From: Chryseobacterium aurantiacum
GTDB taxonomy: Bacteria; Bacteroidota; Bacteroidia; Flavobacteriales; Weeksellaceae
Direction of reading: 5' to 3'
Assembly (NCBI RefSeq): GCF_003020585.1
Contig: NZ_PXUE01000003.1
Location: 62,001-126,000, forward strand
DNA: 64,000 nt
Numbering within the stretch: the stretch's first letter is position 1; each line of letters opens with the position of its first letter. The translations under genes and the position numbers were made by a program. The notes under the pieces were generated by a model that had not been told where the DNA came from, did no database searches, and saw only the letters and a program-made list of their open reading frames with translations. This document shows positions 27,961 to 36,974 of this stretch, piece by piece.

Positions 27961-29157
27961 TTATTTCATTTTTCTGAATCTGTGCCACCAGATTAGAAAT
28001 CCTGTAACGGGCAAAGAACAACCGATAAGGGAGATGATGAAATACAGAATAATACTTGGCAAACCCACAATTTCTCCTGTATGAAGTGGTTTAGCCAATG
28101 CTGTAAATTGTTTATTTAATGGTTTATCAGAGAACAATTCTTTTGTTTTAAACACTCCGGTTTTGTCAAAGGTCACTTCATCCGGAAGCATCATTCCCAA
28201 AAAGTTTTGCGTGTTCGTTTTTATCACTACATATCGTGGGTTTTCCTTGTTGGGAAGCTCAATACTGGTGGTAGCGGTATAAGGCAACTGCTGGTCTGCT
28301 AATTTTAAAATTTTATCAATGGACGCCGATTCGGAATTTTTAAGATTTTTCTTTTCATCCTGTTTTTGAAGCATATCTTCTAAAAGGCCCCCAAAAGCAT
28401 AATCCTCACTATCTTTATCTTTGGAAATATTATCGATGGATGATCCGCCCAGGCTTACAATAAGACCATTCTTCACCCAAGGATAGGTGACATACAAACC
28501 GGTAATGGCAATGAAGAACAGTATCAGAAAAGTGTAGAAACCAAGAGTGTTGTGCAGGTCATAATTCAATCGTTGGAACTTCGCCTTGAACATAACGGTT
28601 AATCCCTGCTTCAGGAACTTCAACTTTTTGGGTAACCAAAGTATAAAACCTGAAACCAGCAGTACACAAAACATCAATACTCCGGCACCCAATATCTGAC
28701 GTCCTGCATTTCCCATCATTAGATTTCTGTGGATATCAAGAACAATCTCAAAAAAACGGCTCGATCCTACATCAGGCTGTCCAAGAATTTTGCCTGTATA
28801 TTGATTATAATAGGTGGCTTTGTCCAGTTGCTTTTCACGATAACCAACCACATAACTTCTCCCCAAGTCATCAGGCATCAGCAAGGATGTTAATTCCTTA
28901 CCATCTTTCAACAGTTCGGACTGAATCTGATCAGGACTTTTAATCTGTTTAGAGGATGAACTGATGTACACCTTATCTCTATTACTAAAGTCGGTGATCT
29001 GGTTTTTAAAGGCATAAAGGCAACCTGTAAGACACACCACGAAAACAATGATACTTGATAAAAGTCCCAGCCAAAGATGAGTAATCCACATTACATATTT
29101 AATGATAGATTCGTTCTTCCGTCTTTTCCTGTAAAGGCTTTTAAACAATGTTTTCAT
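27961..29157 (-). CDS. PepSY-associated membrane protein (PiuB-like)
   Basis: 398 aa with four membrane segments. The first spans roughly residues 24-48 (WITHLWLGLLSSIIVFVVCL), the later ones lie near 150-175, 205-230 and 365-390. The family motif with His near the first segment (MWITHLWLG) and the periplasmic PepSY-type loops are typical of proteins encoded next to siderophore receptors, thought to be inner-membrane reductases or accessory components in iron uptake. It lies downstream of a TonB-dependent receptor and a small lipoprotein but is separated from them by a terminator-like hairpin. Confidence 0.85.
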   Translation of the reverse strand: MKTLFKSLYRKRRKNESIIKYVMWITHLWLGLLSSIIVFVVCLTGCLYAFKNQITDFSNRDKVYISSSSKQIKSPDQIQSELLKDGKELTSLLMPDDLGRSYVVGYREKQLDKATYYNQYTGKILGQPDVGSSRFFEIVLDIHRNLMMGNAGRQILGAGVLMFCVLLVSGFILWLPKKLKFLKQGLTVMFKAKFQRLNYDLHNTLGFYTFLILFFIAITGLYVTYPWVKNGLIVSLGGSSIDNISKDKDSEDYAFGGLLEDMLQKQDEKKNLKNSESASIDKILKLADQQLPYTATTSIELPNKENPRYVVIKTNTQNFLGMMLPDEVTFDKTGVFKTKELFSDKPLNKQFTALAKPLHTGEIVGLPSIILYFIISLIGCSLPVTGFLIWWHRFRKMK

Positions 29158-29172
29158 TTTTGTTATAATAGC

Positions 29173-29209
29173 AAAAACATTAAGACAGTTTTGCCGTCTT
29201 AATGTTTTT
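29173..29209. terminator. Bidirectional terminator-like hairpin
   Basis: AAAAACATTAAGAC (29173-29186) and GTCTTAATGTTTTT (29196-29209) form a perfect 14-bp stem with a 9-nt loop, with T/A tracts inside the stem ends. It lies 16 bp upstream of the PepSY gene and would end the receptor-lipoprotein transcript. Confidence 0.75.
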
Positions 29210-29244
29210 AAATTGATATGAATAAATTAAAAAGTTAATACGAA

Positions 29245-29330
29245 TTAAGGAAAGAATCCGGCACCGATGATGAAATTATTGATCTCCAAAACATTCCATC
29301 TTCTTTCTCCTTACTTCTCACCTAAACCGG
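29245..29330 (-). pseudogene. Possible coding remnant with an in-frame stop
   Basis: One minus-strand frame reads NIDTGLGEK, a stop codon, then GERRWNVLEINNFIIGAGF ending FP and a stop. The hydrophobic/aromatic pattern resembles the last strands of an exported protein, but no start or homologue is known to me. It may be a chance match in the 185-bp gap. Confidence 0.2.
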
Positions 29331-29342
29331 TATCAATGTTGG

Positions 29343-29963
29343 TTATTTTCTTCCTTTAAACTGAACTTCCTTTACAATCTCCTCGAATTTTGTAAAGTGT
29401 TCCGGAGTCAATGCTTTTTGAATGGCAGCTTTTCTTTGGGCATCAAATTTTTCCCAGTATTCTTTAGCTAAGTCATTATTCCCATGATATACATCGTGAG
29501 CATCATTGAATGCTTTTTCAAAGGCATCATTAGCAGCGTTCACCATTTTGAATTCATCTTCAGAAAGCTGAGCTTCTGCTTTTATTTTTTCTAATAAAGC
29601 ATTGTCATATCTTGGTCTTTTTCTAGAATTTTCATCAACAAATTTGTTGAATTTCTCCATTTGTGGAGCATCCAGGACTTTAGCCATTTCGATCGCCTGT
29701 TGTGCTCTCAGTTCTTCCCCTTTAATTCCCAGTGCAACACGGTCCATGTTTCCTCCCTGAGCTTTTGCAGCCTGGAAGTTCTGTTCCTGTAATTGCTGGT
29801 ATTTTGTTGTAATCTCATCAAAGCTTTTTTCCTGCTCAGGAGTAAGCTTTACTTCTGTTTTGAATTGATTATAATCTACTCCTTTCTTCTTGTCTCCTGA
29901 ACATGAAACAACCAAGAAAGTGGCGAATGCTACTGCTACAGTTTTGATATAAGTGCTTTTCAT
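29343..29963 (-). CDS. Lipoprotein with LTPEQ-type helical repeats, unknown function
   Basis: 206 aa. The lipoprotein signal ends VVSCSGDKKK with Cys at residue 21. The body is helical and charged, with repeated motifs LTPEQEKSFDEITTKYQQL, LSEDEFKMVNAANDAFEKAF and LTPEHFTKFEEIVKEV. These resemble LTxxQ/Spy-type sensor or chaperone repeats, but the match is loose. It lies 30 bp after the TonB-dependent receptor and is probably co-transcribed with it. Confidence 0.8.
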   Translation of the reverse strand: MKSTYIKTVAVAFATFLVVSCSGDKKKGVDYNQFKTEVKLTPEQEKSFDEITTKYQQLQEQNFQAAKAQGGNMDRVALGIKGEELRAQQAIEMAKVLDAPQMEKFNKFVDENSRKRPRYDNALLEKIKAEAQLSEDEFKMVNAANDAFEKAFNDAHDVYHGNNDLAKEYWEKFDAQRKAAIQKALTPEHFTKFEEIVKEVQFKGRK

Positions 29964-29993
29964 TGATATTTTATTTTAAGGTTTTAAATATTG

Positions 29994-32003
29994 TTAGAAA
30001 AAGTAATTTGCTCCGAACTGATATCTGATACCATCTATTCTGAAACCAAAGTTATTTGCCGGATCAGATGCGTCGTTACGTATATTTTTATCTAATAAAT
30101 TGTATACTCCAAACGTGAAACGAACATGCTTGTTTAGTTTGTACATTGTTCCTAAATCCCAAAGGAAGTATGATGGTATTGGATACTCTTGAGCCTTACC
30201 TCTGTTTACACCAGGTTGGCTTTCACTTCTATAATTTCCTCTTGACCAGAATTCAAAGCTATCCGTTGCTTTCCATGAAAGGTTCACATTGGCCATATGC
30301 TTCGGTATTCTTGCATAAGGTTTATTGTAAAGGGCAGGGATTTCATCAGATTTGATTTTAGTATCTGTATAGGTATAATTTGCTTTTAGAGCAATATCCT
30401 TTGTTACATTTACTCCAAGGTTAGCTTCTAGGCCCATGCTGTTTGCTTTACCAAGGTTTTCTCTTGTGGAGATAAAGTCATAAAGATGATTGTACAGACT
30501 TTCAAATTGTTTACATTCTTCTGTATTATTACATTTTCTTACTTCTACCAATTTGTTTCTAAAGTCTGTATTAAATCCTGTAACGCTTAGGTTAATAACT
30601 TTTTTGTTATCCTCAAACATTACAGTAACTTCCTGGTTGAAGCTTTTTTCCGGCTTTAGATCTTTGTTCCCGATGATCACTCCATCCTGAGTTCCTCCTC
30701 CGGTAACTTGTCCCCAGAAAGGATTAACGGCTCTTAATCCAGGTGCTTTATATCCCCATGAAGTTCCTCCTTTTACGGTAAAGTTATTGTTAATGCTCCA
30801 CACCAAATATCCTCTTGGTGTAAAATTGGAACCATAGTTTTCATCATTATCCAAACGGGCACCCGTAACCAAGTGAAGTTTGTCAACTAATTTCCAGTTT
30901 GCTTCGGCAAATGCAGACCAGTTCCAACGGGTCAATCTGCTTACAATGTCACCGTTTTCAGATTTCATTTTATTTCCCAGGTCATTCAGTCTTTCATATC
31001 TGTATTCTGCACCAAAGCTGATTACATGATCTTTCAGATTGAAATTATTAAGACTGTAAGCCAAGAAAGTTTCATACCTCATATCCCTGTTTGGGTTATT
31101 GGTATTATCATATTGAATGTAAGAATTCGTATGGAAGTTGGAGTAATCTCCTTTGTGACTTAAAGCCAATACATTTCTCTCGTAGTTATTACTTGAGCTT
31201 TTTGCATTTGGAGCCAAGGAGTATCCAGGGTTCTGGTTTCTCTCCTGACGGTTATAGTCATAGTTTAATTTAAATGTATTTTTTGCATTTGGAGTAAGGC
31301 TAAATTCTGTACCAAAAGCTTTAATAACTCTTTCTGTAAATCCCCCTACAAACTTGTCTTCGTTTCTGTTTGAGTAACTTCCTGTCACTTTCATTTGAAG
31401 CAGGTTCTTCACTAAAGATCCGGCAGTATATCCATCAATCTGGTAGGTATTCCCGGATTCTTTATGTACTTGCTGTATTAAGCTTGTTCCCACAGATCCT
31501 CTCCATCCGTCTGTAAGTTTTTTAGTGATGATGTTAATTACCCCTCCCATTGCATCGGATCCATATAAGGAAGACATGGGTCCTTTTACTACTTCAATTC
31601 TTTCAATGGTTTCCAATGGTGGCATCCATCCCTGTTCAATTCCGGGACCATCAGAGTTGGGTCTTGTTTCTCTTGTATTAATTCTTTTACCATCAATTAG
31701 AACCAATGTTTGCCCAGACTCGGCACCTCTTATTGAGAAATCACTTGTACTTCCTCCTCCTGTAATGAAAACTCCGGGTACATCCTGCAATGCATCTGTA
31801 ATATCTCTATAGGCTCTTTTTTTAAGGTCTGCCTGTGTAATTACAGAAATTGTTGCCGGAGTATCCTTAATCTTCTGAGCATATCCAGAACCAGTTATTA
31901 CTACTTCATTAATACTATGGCTTTTCAAAGTGTCCTTAGTTTTCTGTGCATTTGCTAAAGCTGTTCCTAAAACAAGTAAAGAAAAAGATACTGTTCTTAT
32001 CAT
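29994..32003 (-). CDS. TonB-dependent outer-membrane receptor (FepA/CirA type)
   Basis: 669 aa from ATG at 32003; the frame extends six codons further only to a TTG. The signal peptide is MIRTVSFSLLVLGTALANAQ. The plug domain (about residues 35-160) contains INEVVITGSGY, DITDALQDVPGVFI, DFSIRGAESGQTLVLIDGKR and the end GVINIITKK. The rest is a beta-barrel with DNDENYGSNFTPRGYLVWSI and a C-terminal Phe (YQFGANYFF). The ligand is probably a ferric siderophore or similar, inferred from the barrel type and the iron-related neighbours. Confidence 0.93.
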   Translation of the reverse strand: MIRTVSFSLLVLGTALANAQKTKDTLKSHSINEVVITGSGYAQKIKDTPATISVITQADLKKRAYRDITDALQDVPGVFITGGGSTSDFSIRGAESGQTLVLIDGKRINTRETRPNSDGPGIEQGWMPPLETIERIEVVKGPMSSLYGSDAMGGVINIITKKLTDGWRGSVGTSLIQQVHKESGNTYQIDGYTAGSLVKNLLQMKVTGSYSNRNEDKFVGGFTERVIKAFGTEFSLTPNAKNTFKLNYDYNRQERNQNPGYSLAPNAKSSSNNYERNVLALSHKGDYSNFHTNSYIQYDNTNNPNRDMRYETFLAYSLNNFNLKDHVISFGAEYRYERLNDLGNKMKSENGDIVSRLTRWNWSAFAEANWKLVDKLHLVTGARLDNDENYGSNFTPRGYLVWSINNNFTVKGGTSWGYKAPGLRAVNPFWGQVTGGGTQDGVIIGNKDLKPEKSFNQEVTVMFEDNKKVINLSVTGFNTDFRNKLVEVRKCNNTEECKQFESLYNHLYDFISTRENLGKANSMGLEANLGVNVTKDIALKANYTYTDTKIKSDEIPALYNKPYARIPKHMANVNLSWKATDSFEFWSRGNYRSESQPGVNRGKAQEYPIPSYFLWDLGTMYKLNKHVRFTFGVYNLLDKNIRNDASDPANNFGFRIDGIRYQFGANYFF

Positions 32004-32018
32004 CAATAAAATTTTTTG

Positions 32019-32026
32019 CAAAATTA
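32019..32026 (-). promoter_or_regulatory. Putative -7 box of the TonB-dependent receptor
   Basis: TAATTTTG on the minus strand matches TAnnTTTG and lies 15 bp upstream of the ATG. The nearest TTTG (32051-32054) is 24 bp away, slightly beyond the usual spacing. Confidence 0.4.
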
Positions 32027-32060
32027 TTATTTTTAATGATTCTAAATAAACAAATTAAAC

Positions 32061-32072
32061 TGACATATGTCA
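32061..32072. promoter_or_regulatory. TGACATATGTCA palindrome upstream of the TonB-dependent receptor
   Basis: A perfect 12-bp palindrome sits about 60 bp upstream of the receptor start, next to the inferred -33 region. The size and symmetry suit a dimeric regulator, but no regulator can be named. Confidence 0.4.
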
Positions 32073-32277
32073 CATGAAAAAGAATAATCATTACCAGATT
32101 ATCAACCATTGCATATTCATTGTAAAAATATACTATCAGGATCTACAGATCATTAGGTTATATATTCACAAGAGACTATATGAATGTAAAAAATTAAATT
32201 AAAAAAAGTTACCATTTTGATTAAAAAAAATAGGCCATTACAACTCTATTGGAAATCATTAGAGATAAATTATGGGC

Positions 32278-32310
32278 ATAAAAAAATCCGTTCCTTTTCA
32301 GGAACGGATT
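32278..32310 (-). terminator. Terminator of the str operon after rpsJ
   Basis: AATCCGTTCCT (32285-32295) and AGGAACGGATT (32300-32310) form a perfect 11-bp stem with a 4-nt loop, followed on the minus strand by a T-run. It cleanly separates rpsJ from all downstream genes. Confidence 0.9.
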
Positions 32311-32337
32311 CTATAATGATTGCAAATTATGCAATTA

Positions 32338-32643
32338 TCACACTTTAATTTCAACGTCAACACCGCTTGGTAACTCTAACTTCATTAGAGCATCAACAGT
32401 TTTAGAAGAAGAAGAGTAGATATCCATTAGTCTCTTGTGAGCTGATAATTGGAACTGCTCTCTTGCTTTCTTGTTTACGTGCGGAGATCTCAACACTGTG
32501 AAGATTCTCTTATTCGTTGGCAATGGAATTGGACCGTTTACAACAGCACCAGTAGCCTTTACCGTTTTTACGATTTTCTCAGCAGACTTGTCTACCAAGT
32601 TGTAATCGTAAGATTTTAGTTTTATTCTGATTCTTTGTGACAT
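32338..32643 (-). CDS. rpsJ: 30S ribosomal protein S10
   Basis: Small-subunit head protein (NusE in antitermination), 101 aa. It contains [20 protein letters not shown] and the loop signature [19 protein letters not shown]. Its place directly after fusA rather than before rplC in an unbroken cluster, and its own strong terminator, are discussed in the findings. Confidence 0.98.
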   Translation of the reverse strand: MSQRIRIKLKSYDYNLVDKSAEKIVKTVKATGAVVNGPIPLPTNKRIFTVLRSPHVNKKAREQFQLSAHKRLMDIYSSSSKTVDALMKLELPSGVDVEIKV

Positions 32644-32659
32644 TTCTTTAATTTAAAAA

Positions 32660-34777
32660 TTAACCTTTTGCTTTAGCTATGATATCTTCAGCAACGTTTT
32701 GTGGAGTAGCTTGATACTTCTCTAATTCCATAGAAGAAGTAGCTCTTCCTGATGAAAGTGTTCTTAGAGTAGTTACATATCCAAACATTTCAGAAAGTGG
32801 AACAGAACCTTTGATTACAACAGCTCCATTTTTCTCTTCCTGACCACTGATTGTACCTCTTCTCTTGTTAAGGTCACCAATGATGTTACCCATGTATTCT
32901 TCTGGAGTTACAACTTCCAGTTTCATAATAGGCTCCATAATTACTGGCTTAGCAGCACGTCCCGCTTCTTTAAATCCTAATTTAGCAGCCATTTCAAAGG
33001 AAAGAGCATCAGAATCCACCGCGTGGAAAGATCCGTCTTTAAGAATAACTTTAATACCTTCAACTTCGAAACCAGCCAAAGGACCGTTCTTCATTGCAGC
33101 TTTAAAGCCTTTTTCAATTGCAGGAACAAATTCTCTAGGAACGTTACCACCTTTGATCTCATTGATGAATTCTAAACCAATTTTACCTTCGTCAGCAGGT
33201 CCTAGTTCAAATACAATGTCAGCAAATTTACCTTTACCACCAGATTGTTTTTTGTAAACTTCTCTGTGTTGAGCAACTTTTGTTAAGTTTTCTTTGTACT
33301 CTACCTGAGGTTGTCCTTGGTTTACTTCAACTTTGAATTCTCTCTTCATACGGTCAACAATGATATCCAAGTGAAGCTCACCCATACCAGAGATAATCGT
33401 TTGTCCAGAAGCTTCGTCAGTTCTAACAGTAAACGTTGGATCTTCTTCAGCCAATTTAGCTAAAGCGTTACCCATTTTATCCTGGTCAGCTTTAGTTTTA
33501 GGCTCAACAGCGATACCAATTACCGGATCAGGGAAAACCATCGATTCAAGAACGATTGGGTTTTTCTCGTCACACATAGTATCACCAGTTTTGATAGATT
33601 TGAAACCTACCGCTGCACCAATATCACCAGCTTCAATATATTCTACTGGGTTTTGCTTGTTAGCGTGCATCTGATAGATTCTTGAGATTCTTTCTTTATC
33701 TCCTGAACGAGTGTTCAAGATATAAGAACCTGCATCTAGTCTTCCAGAGTATGCTCTGAAGAATGCCAATCTTCCCACGAATGGGTCAGTAGCAATCTTA
33801 AATGCTAGAGCTGCGAACGGCTCGTTTACGTCTGGTTTTCTTGTGATTTCAGCGTCAGTTCTAGGGTCAGTACCTTTGATATCATCTTTATCCAATGGAG
33901 AAGGCAAGTATTTACATACTGCATCCAACATAAACTGTACTCCTTTATTTTTGAATGAAGAACCACAAGTCATTGGGATAATAGATAAATCGATAGTAGC
34001 TTTTCTTAGAGCTTCGTTGATTTCTTCTTCAGAGATAGAATCTGGATCTTCGAAGAATTTCTCCATCAAAGTATCATCGTAGTCAGCAACAGCTTCTACT
34101 AGTTTCTCTCTATATTCAAGAACTTCAGCTTTCATGTCTTCAGGAATTGGCACTACTTCGAAAGTAGCTCCTTGTCCTGCTTCATCCCAGATGATAGCTC
34201 TGTTTTTAATTAAGTCAACAACTCCTTTGAAATCTTCTTCAGCACCGATTGGTAAAACGATTGGAACTGCGTTAGATCCTAACATATCTTTAACCTGGTT
34301 TACCACGTTAAGGAAGTCAGCACCTTGTCTGTCCATTTTGTTTACGAATCCCATTCTAGCAACTTTGTAGTTGTCAGCAAGTCTCCAGTTTGTTTCAGAC
34401 TGAGGCTCTACTCCATCTACTGCTGAGAATAAGAATACCAATCCATCCAATACTCTTAAAGATCTGTTTACTTCTACAGTGAAGTCAACGTGTCCCGGTG
34501 TATCGATGATGTTGAAGTGGTAAGGTTTAGTATCTGCAACAGGTTTTCCTTGATCAGTTGGAAAGTTCCAAGAACAAGTAGTTGCAGCTGAAGTAATAGT
34601 AATACCTCTTTCTGCTTCCTGCTCCATCCAGTCCATTGTAGAAGCACCATCGTGAACTTCACCAATCTTGTGGTTAACACCTGTATAGAATAAAATTCTT
34701 TCTGTAGTGGTAGTTTTACCTGCATCAATGTGAGCAGCAATACCAATATTTCTTGTGAATTTAAGATCTCTTCCCAT
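32660..34777 (-). CDS. fusA: Translation elongation factor G
   Basis: GTPase that drives ribosomal translocation, 705 aa. G-domain motifs are intact: G1 [12 protein letters not shown] (residues 15-26), G3 DTPGHVDF and G4 NKMD. Domains II-V follow, with domain IV containing the typical [18 protein letters not shown]. It lies 6 bp after rpsG and 16 bp before rpsJ. No tuf gene follows, in contrast to the proteobacterial str operon. Confidence 0.99.
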   Translation of the reverse strand: MGRDLKFTRNIGIAAHIDAGKTTTTERILFYTGVNHKIGEVHDGASTMDWMEQEAERGITITSAATTCSWNFPTDQGKPVADTKPYHFNIIDTPGHVDFTVEVNRSLRVLDGLVFLFSAVDGVEPQSETNWRLADNYKVARMGFVNKMDRQGADFLNVVNQVKDMLGSNAVPIVLPIGAEEDFKGVVDLIKNRAIIWDEAGQGATFEVVPIPEDMKAEVLEYREKLVEAVADYDDTLMEKFFEDPDSISEEEINEALRKATIDLSIIPMTCGSSFKNKGVQFMLDAVCKYLPSPLDKDDIKGTDPRTDAEITRKPDVNEPFAALAFKIATDPFVGRLAFFRAYSGRLDAGSYILNTRSGDKERISRIYQMHANKQNPVEYIEAGDIGAAVGFKSIKTGDTMCDEKNPIVLESMVFPDPVIGIAVEPKTKADQDKMGNALAKLAEEDPTFTVRTDEASGQTIISGMGELHLDIIVDRMKREFKVEVNQGQPQVEYKENLTKVAQHREVYKKQSGGKGKFADIVFELGPADEGKIGLEFINEIKGGNVPREFVPAIEKGFKAAMKNGPLAGFEVEGIKVILKDGSFHAVDSDALSFEMAAKLGFKEAGRAAKPVIMEPIMKLEVVTPEEYMGNIIGDLNKRRGTISGQEEKNGAVVIKGSVPLSEMFGYVTTLRTLSSGRATSSMELEKYQATPQNVAEDIIAKAKG

Positions 34778-34783
34778 TTCAGA

Positions 34784-35260
34784 TTAGAATTTGAAGTGTG
34801 AGAAAGCTTTGTTAGCTTCCGCCATTTTGTGAGTGTCAGATTTCTTTTTGAAAGCAGCACCTTCTTCTCTTGAAGCAGCTACAACTTCATTAGCTAATTT
34901 CAAAGCCATAGACTTATCATTTCTCTTTTTAGAGTAGCTAATTAACCATTTCATTGCCATAGAAATTTTTCTATCAGCTCTGATTGGCATAGGAATCTGG
35001 AAGTTAGCTCCACCTACTCTTCTAGAACGTACTTCTACGTGAGGCATTACATTTGTAAGTGCATCTTTCCAGATTTCTAGTGCAGTTTTCTCAGTTTCTC
35101 CTTTTTTAGTTTCTACGATTTCTAATGCATCATAGAAAATTTTGAATGCGATTGACTTCTTACCGTCAAGCATTAAGTTGTTTACGAATCTCGTTACCAA
35201 TTGATCATTAAATTTCGGATCTGGTAACAACGGTCTTTTTTTCGCTTTTGTCTTTCTCAT
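34784..35260 (-). CDS. rpsG: 30S ribosomal protein S7
   Basis: Head assembly protein of the small subunit, 158 aa. It contains the signature [20 protein letters not shown] and [20 protein letters not shown]. It lies 23 bp after rpsL and 6 bp before fusA. Confidence 0.98.
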   Translation of the reverse strand: MRKTKAKKRPLLPDPKFNDQLVTRFVNNLMLDGKKSIAFKIFYDALEIVETKKGETEKTALEIWKDALTNVMPHVEVRSRRVGGANFQIPMPIRADRKISMAMKWLISYSKKRNDKSMALKLANEVVAASREEGAAFKKKSDTHKMAEANKAFSHFKF

Positions 35261-35283
35261 TGCTTTTGTACCTTATTTAATGA

Positions 35284-35697
35284 TTATTTTTTCTTTCCTT
35301 TTGCAGGAGCAGCAGCTGCTTGTCCTGGTTTAGGTCTCTTAGCTCCGTACTTAGATCTTCTCTGAGTTCTTCCATTTACACCAGCTGTGTCTAAAGCACC
35401 TCTTACGATGTGGTAACGTACTCCCGGTAGGTCTTTCACCCTTCCGCCTCTAACCAATACTATCGAGTGCTCTTGAAGATTATGTCCTTCGCCCGGGATA
35501 TAGGCGTTAACTTCTTTACCGTTAGAAAGTCTTACCCTTGCAACTTTTCTAAGTGCAGAGTTAGGTTTCTTAGGTGTAGTAGTATATACTCTCGTACATA
35601 CACCACGTCTTTGTGGACAAGAATCAAGGGCAGCCGATTTGCTCTTCTTGGCAAGCGTGGCTCTTCCTTTTCTTACTAATTGTTGAATAGTAGGCAT
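35284..35697 (-). CDS. rpsL: 30S ribosomal protein S12
   Basis: Decoding-centre protein, 137 aa. The streptomycin-target loop [11 protein letters not shown] (Lys43/Lys44) and [13 protein letters not shown] are the wild-type sequences, so there is no sign of an rpsL resistance allele. A short Ala/Lys-rich extension ([11 protein letters not shown]) follows the usual end. It is the first gene of the str operon and has a consensus promoter. Confidence 0.98.
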   Translation of the reverse strand: MPTIQQLVRKGRATLAKKSKSAALDSCPQRRGVCTRVYTTTPKKPNSALRKVARVRLSNGKEVNAYIPGEGHNLQEHSIVLVRGGRVKDLPGVRYHIVRGALDTAGVNGRTQRRSKYGAKRPKPGQAAAAPAKGKKK

Positions 35698-35721
35698 TTA
35701 ATTGCTTTTTATTTTAGGGTG

Positions 35722-35751
35722 CAAAAATAATAATATTTTTTTAATTGACAA
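35722..35751 (-). promoter_or_regulatory. Promoter of the rpsL-rpsG-fusA-rpsJ operon
   Basis: On the minus strand TTG (35749-35751), a 19-bp spacer and TATTTTTG (35722-35729) match the Bacteroidota consensus. The start site would be about 20 bp upstream of rpsL. Confidence 0.75.
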
Positions 35752-35877
35752 GCAGTTATGGAATTTTATTTCTTCTCTTTTTTTCTTAATTGATTTCCAT
35801 AACAAGCTGAAACCTCGATGAATTTTATATTATTCCATCATTTTGGGGTGATGAAACTGATCTCAAAAAATTAAAAT

Positions 35878-36825
35878 TTATTTAAAGGCATCCTTTATTA
35901 CTTTTCCTTTCATGTATTGTTTAGGCATTCCTAAAAGTTCAGCCATTGTACTGGCAATATCAATCTGTTCATAATTTCCGGTGCTTATGGTTGTATTCTT
36001 TTTGAAATCCGGTCCCATTGCAAAAAACTCGATATGTCTGCAACCAGCACAGTCATCCCCATGTTCTGCAAAACCTCCATTGGCATCCAGATGTCTTCCG
36101 TGGTCGTTGGAAACAATCAGCGTTGTTTTATCTTTATAGGCAGGAAGTAACTGAATATAATCCCAGATCTCCTTAATGGAAGCATCTGTAGTTTTAATGG
36201 CCTTAATATATTCGTTCCAGTTATTGGCATGTCCATAGGAGTCTACATCCTTAAGATTAATAACCATTACATTTGGACTATACTTCTTCATCACTTCTTT
36301 TGTATTTGCCATTGTCACCGCATCTGCGCGGTATCCTGAGCCATTTCCGCTTACTCCACAGTCAACACTTGGCTGAAACTTGCCATTCCATTCTTCCAGT
36401 TTGCAGTTATTCAATACTTCTAATTTATCCTTGGAAGCAATAACCCAAGCCTTAGTTTTATCTGCCCCGGTATATTTTAACCATTGTTGCATTACAGAAG
36501 GAAACCCGGGGAGCTCAGTACCGTTATTTTTAATGTTTTCGTATACCCCAGAACACATGGCACTATGACCGGGATTGGTATTGGTAGTCCCGTTATTTTT
36601 GAAATTACTGATAAAAACACCCTGGCTCAGCAAGCTTACCCTATTAGGTATATTCTCTTTATTGGCAGCTTCCCATGTTTCAGAAATACGAGGTCCGTCC
36701 ACCACCAGCAGAACTACATTTTTAGTTTGATATTTTTCCTCGGTTTTTGTTTGGGCTTCCGTATCATTACTACTGCATGAAAGTATTGAAAACAACAAAC
36801 TGAAATACAAGAAGATCTTCTTCAT
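35878..36825 (-). CDS. Alkaline phosphatase superfamily lipoprotein (phosphodiesterase/phosphatase-like)
   Basis: 315 aa. The lipoprotein signal ends FSILSCSSN with Cys at residue 17. Metal-site motifs of the superfamily are visible: LLVVDGPRISETW, TNTNPGHSAMCSG (which should hold the nucleophile Thr or Ser), DVDSYGHANNW, VSNDHGRH and EHGDDCAG. It would hydrolyse phosphate or related esters in the periplasm; the substrate is not predictable. The -7 box TAGCTTTG (minus strand, 36857-36864) lies about 32 bp upstream. Confidence 0.85.
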   Translation of the reverse strand: MKKIFLYFSLLFSILSCSSNDTEAQTKTEEKYQTKNVVLLVVDGPRISETWEAANKENIPNRVSLLSQGVFISNFKNNGTTNTNPGHSAMCSGVYENIKNNGTELPGFPSVMQQWLKYTGADKTKAWVIASKDKLEVLNNCKLEEWNGKFQPSVDCGVSGNGSGYRADAVTMANTKEVMKKYSPNVMVINLKDVDSYGHANNWNEYIKAIKTTDASIKEIWDYIQLLPAYKDKTTLIVSNDHGRHLDANGGFAEHGDDCAGCRHIEFFAMGPDFKKNTTISTGNYEQIDIASTMAELLGMPKQYMKGKVIKDAFK

Positions 36826-36974
36826 AGCTTTTTTACTTTTTTATAGATTTAAAGTGCAAAGCTAGAAAACGGACATTCAGGATTTATTAATAAATTGTTA
36901 TCTATTCCTTAAGAATTTAAGCTCGGTTCTTAAATTAGATGGATATTTTTTAACCGAAAATATTTCACAAGATA

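Larger units (their letters stand above)
32004..32337. other. 334-bp gap between receptor gene and rpsJ
   Basis: Very AT-rich. It holds the receptor's -7 box and palindrome near 32019-32072, an AATAATCATTACC-type AT-rich stretch at about 32081-32105 that loosely resembles Fur-box half-sites, and the rpsJ terminator at 32285-32310. No coding potential was seen. Confidence 0.6.
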
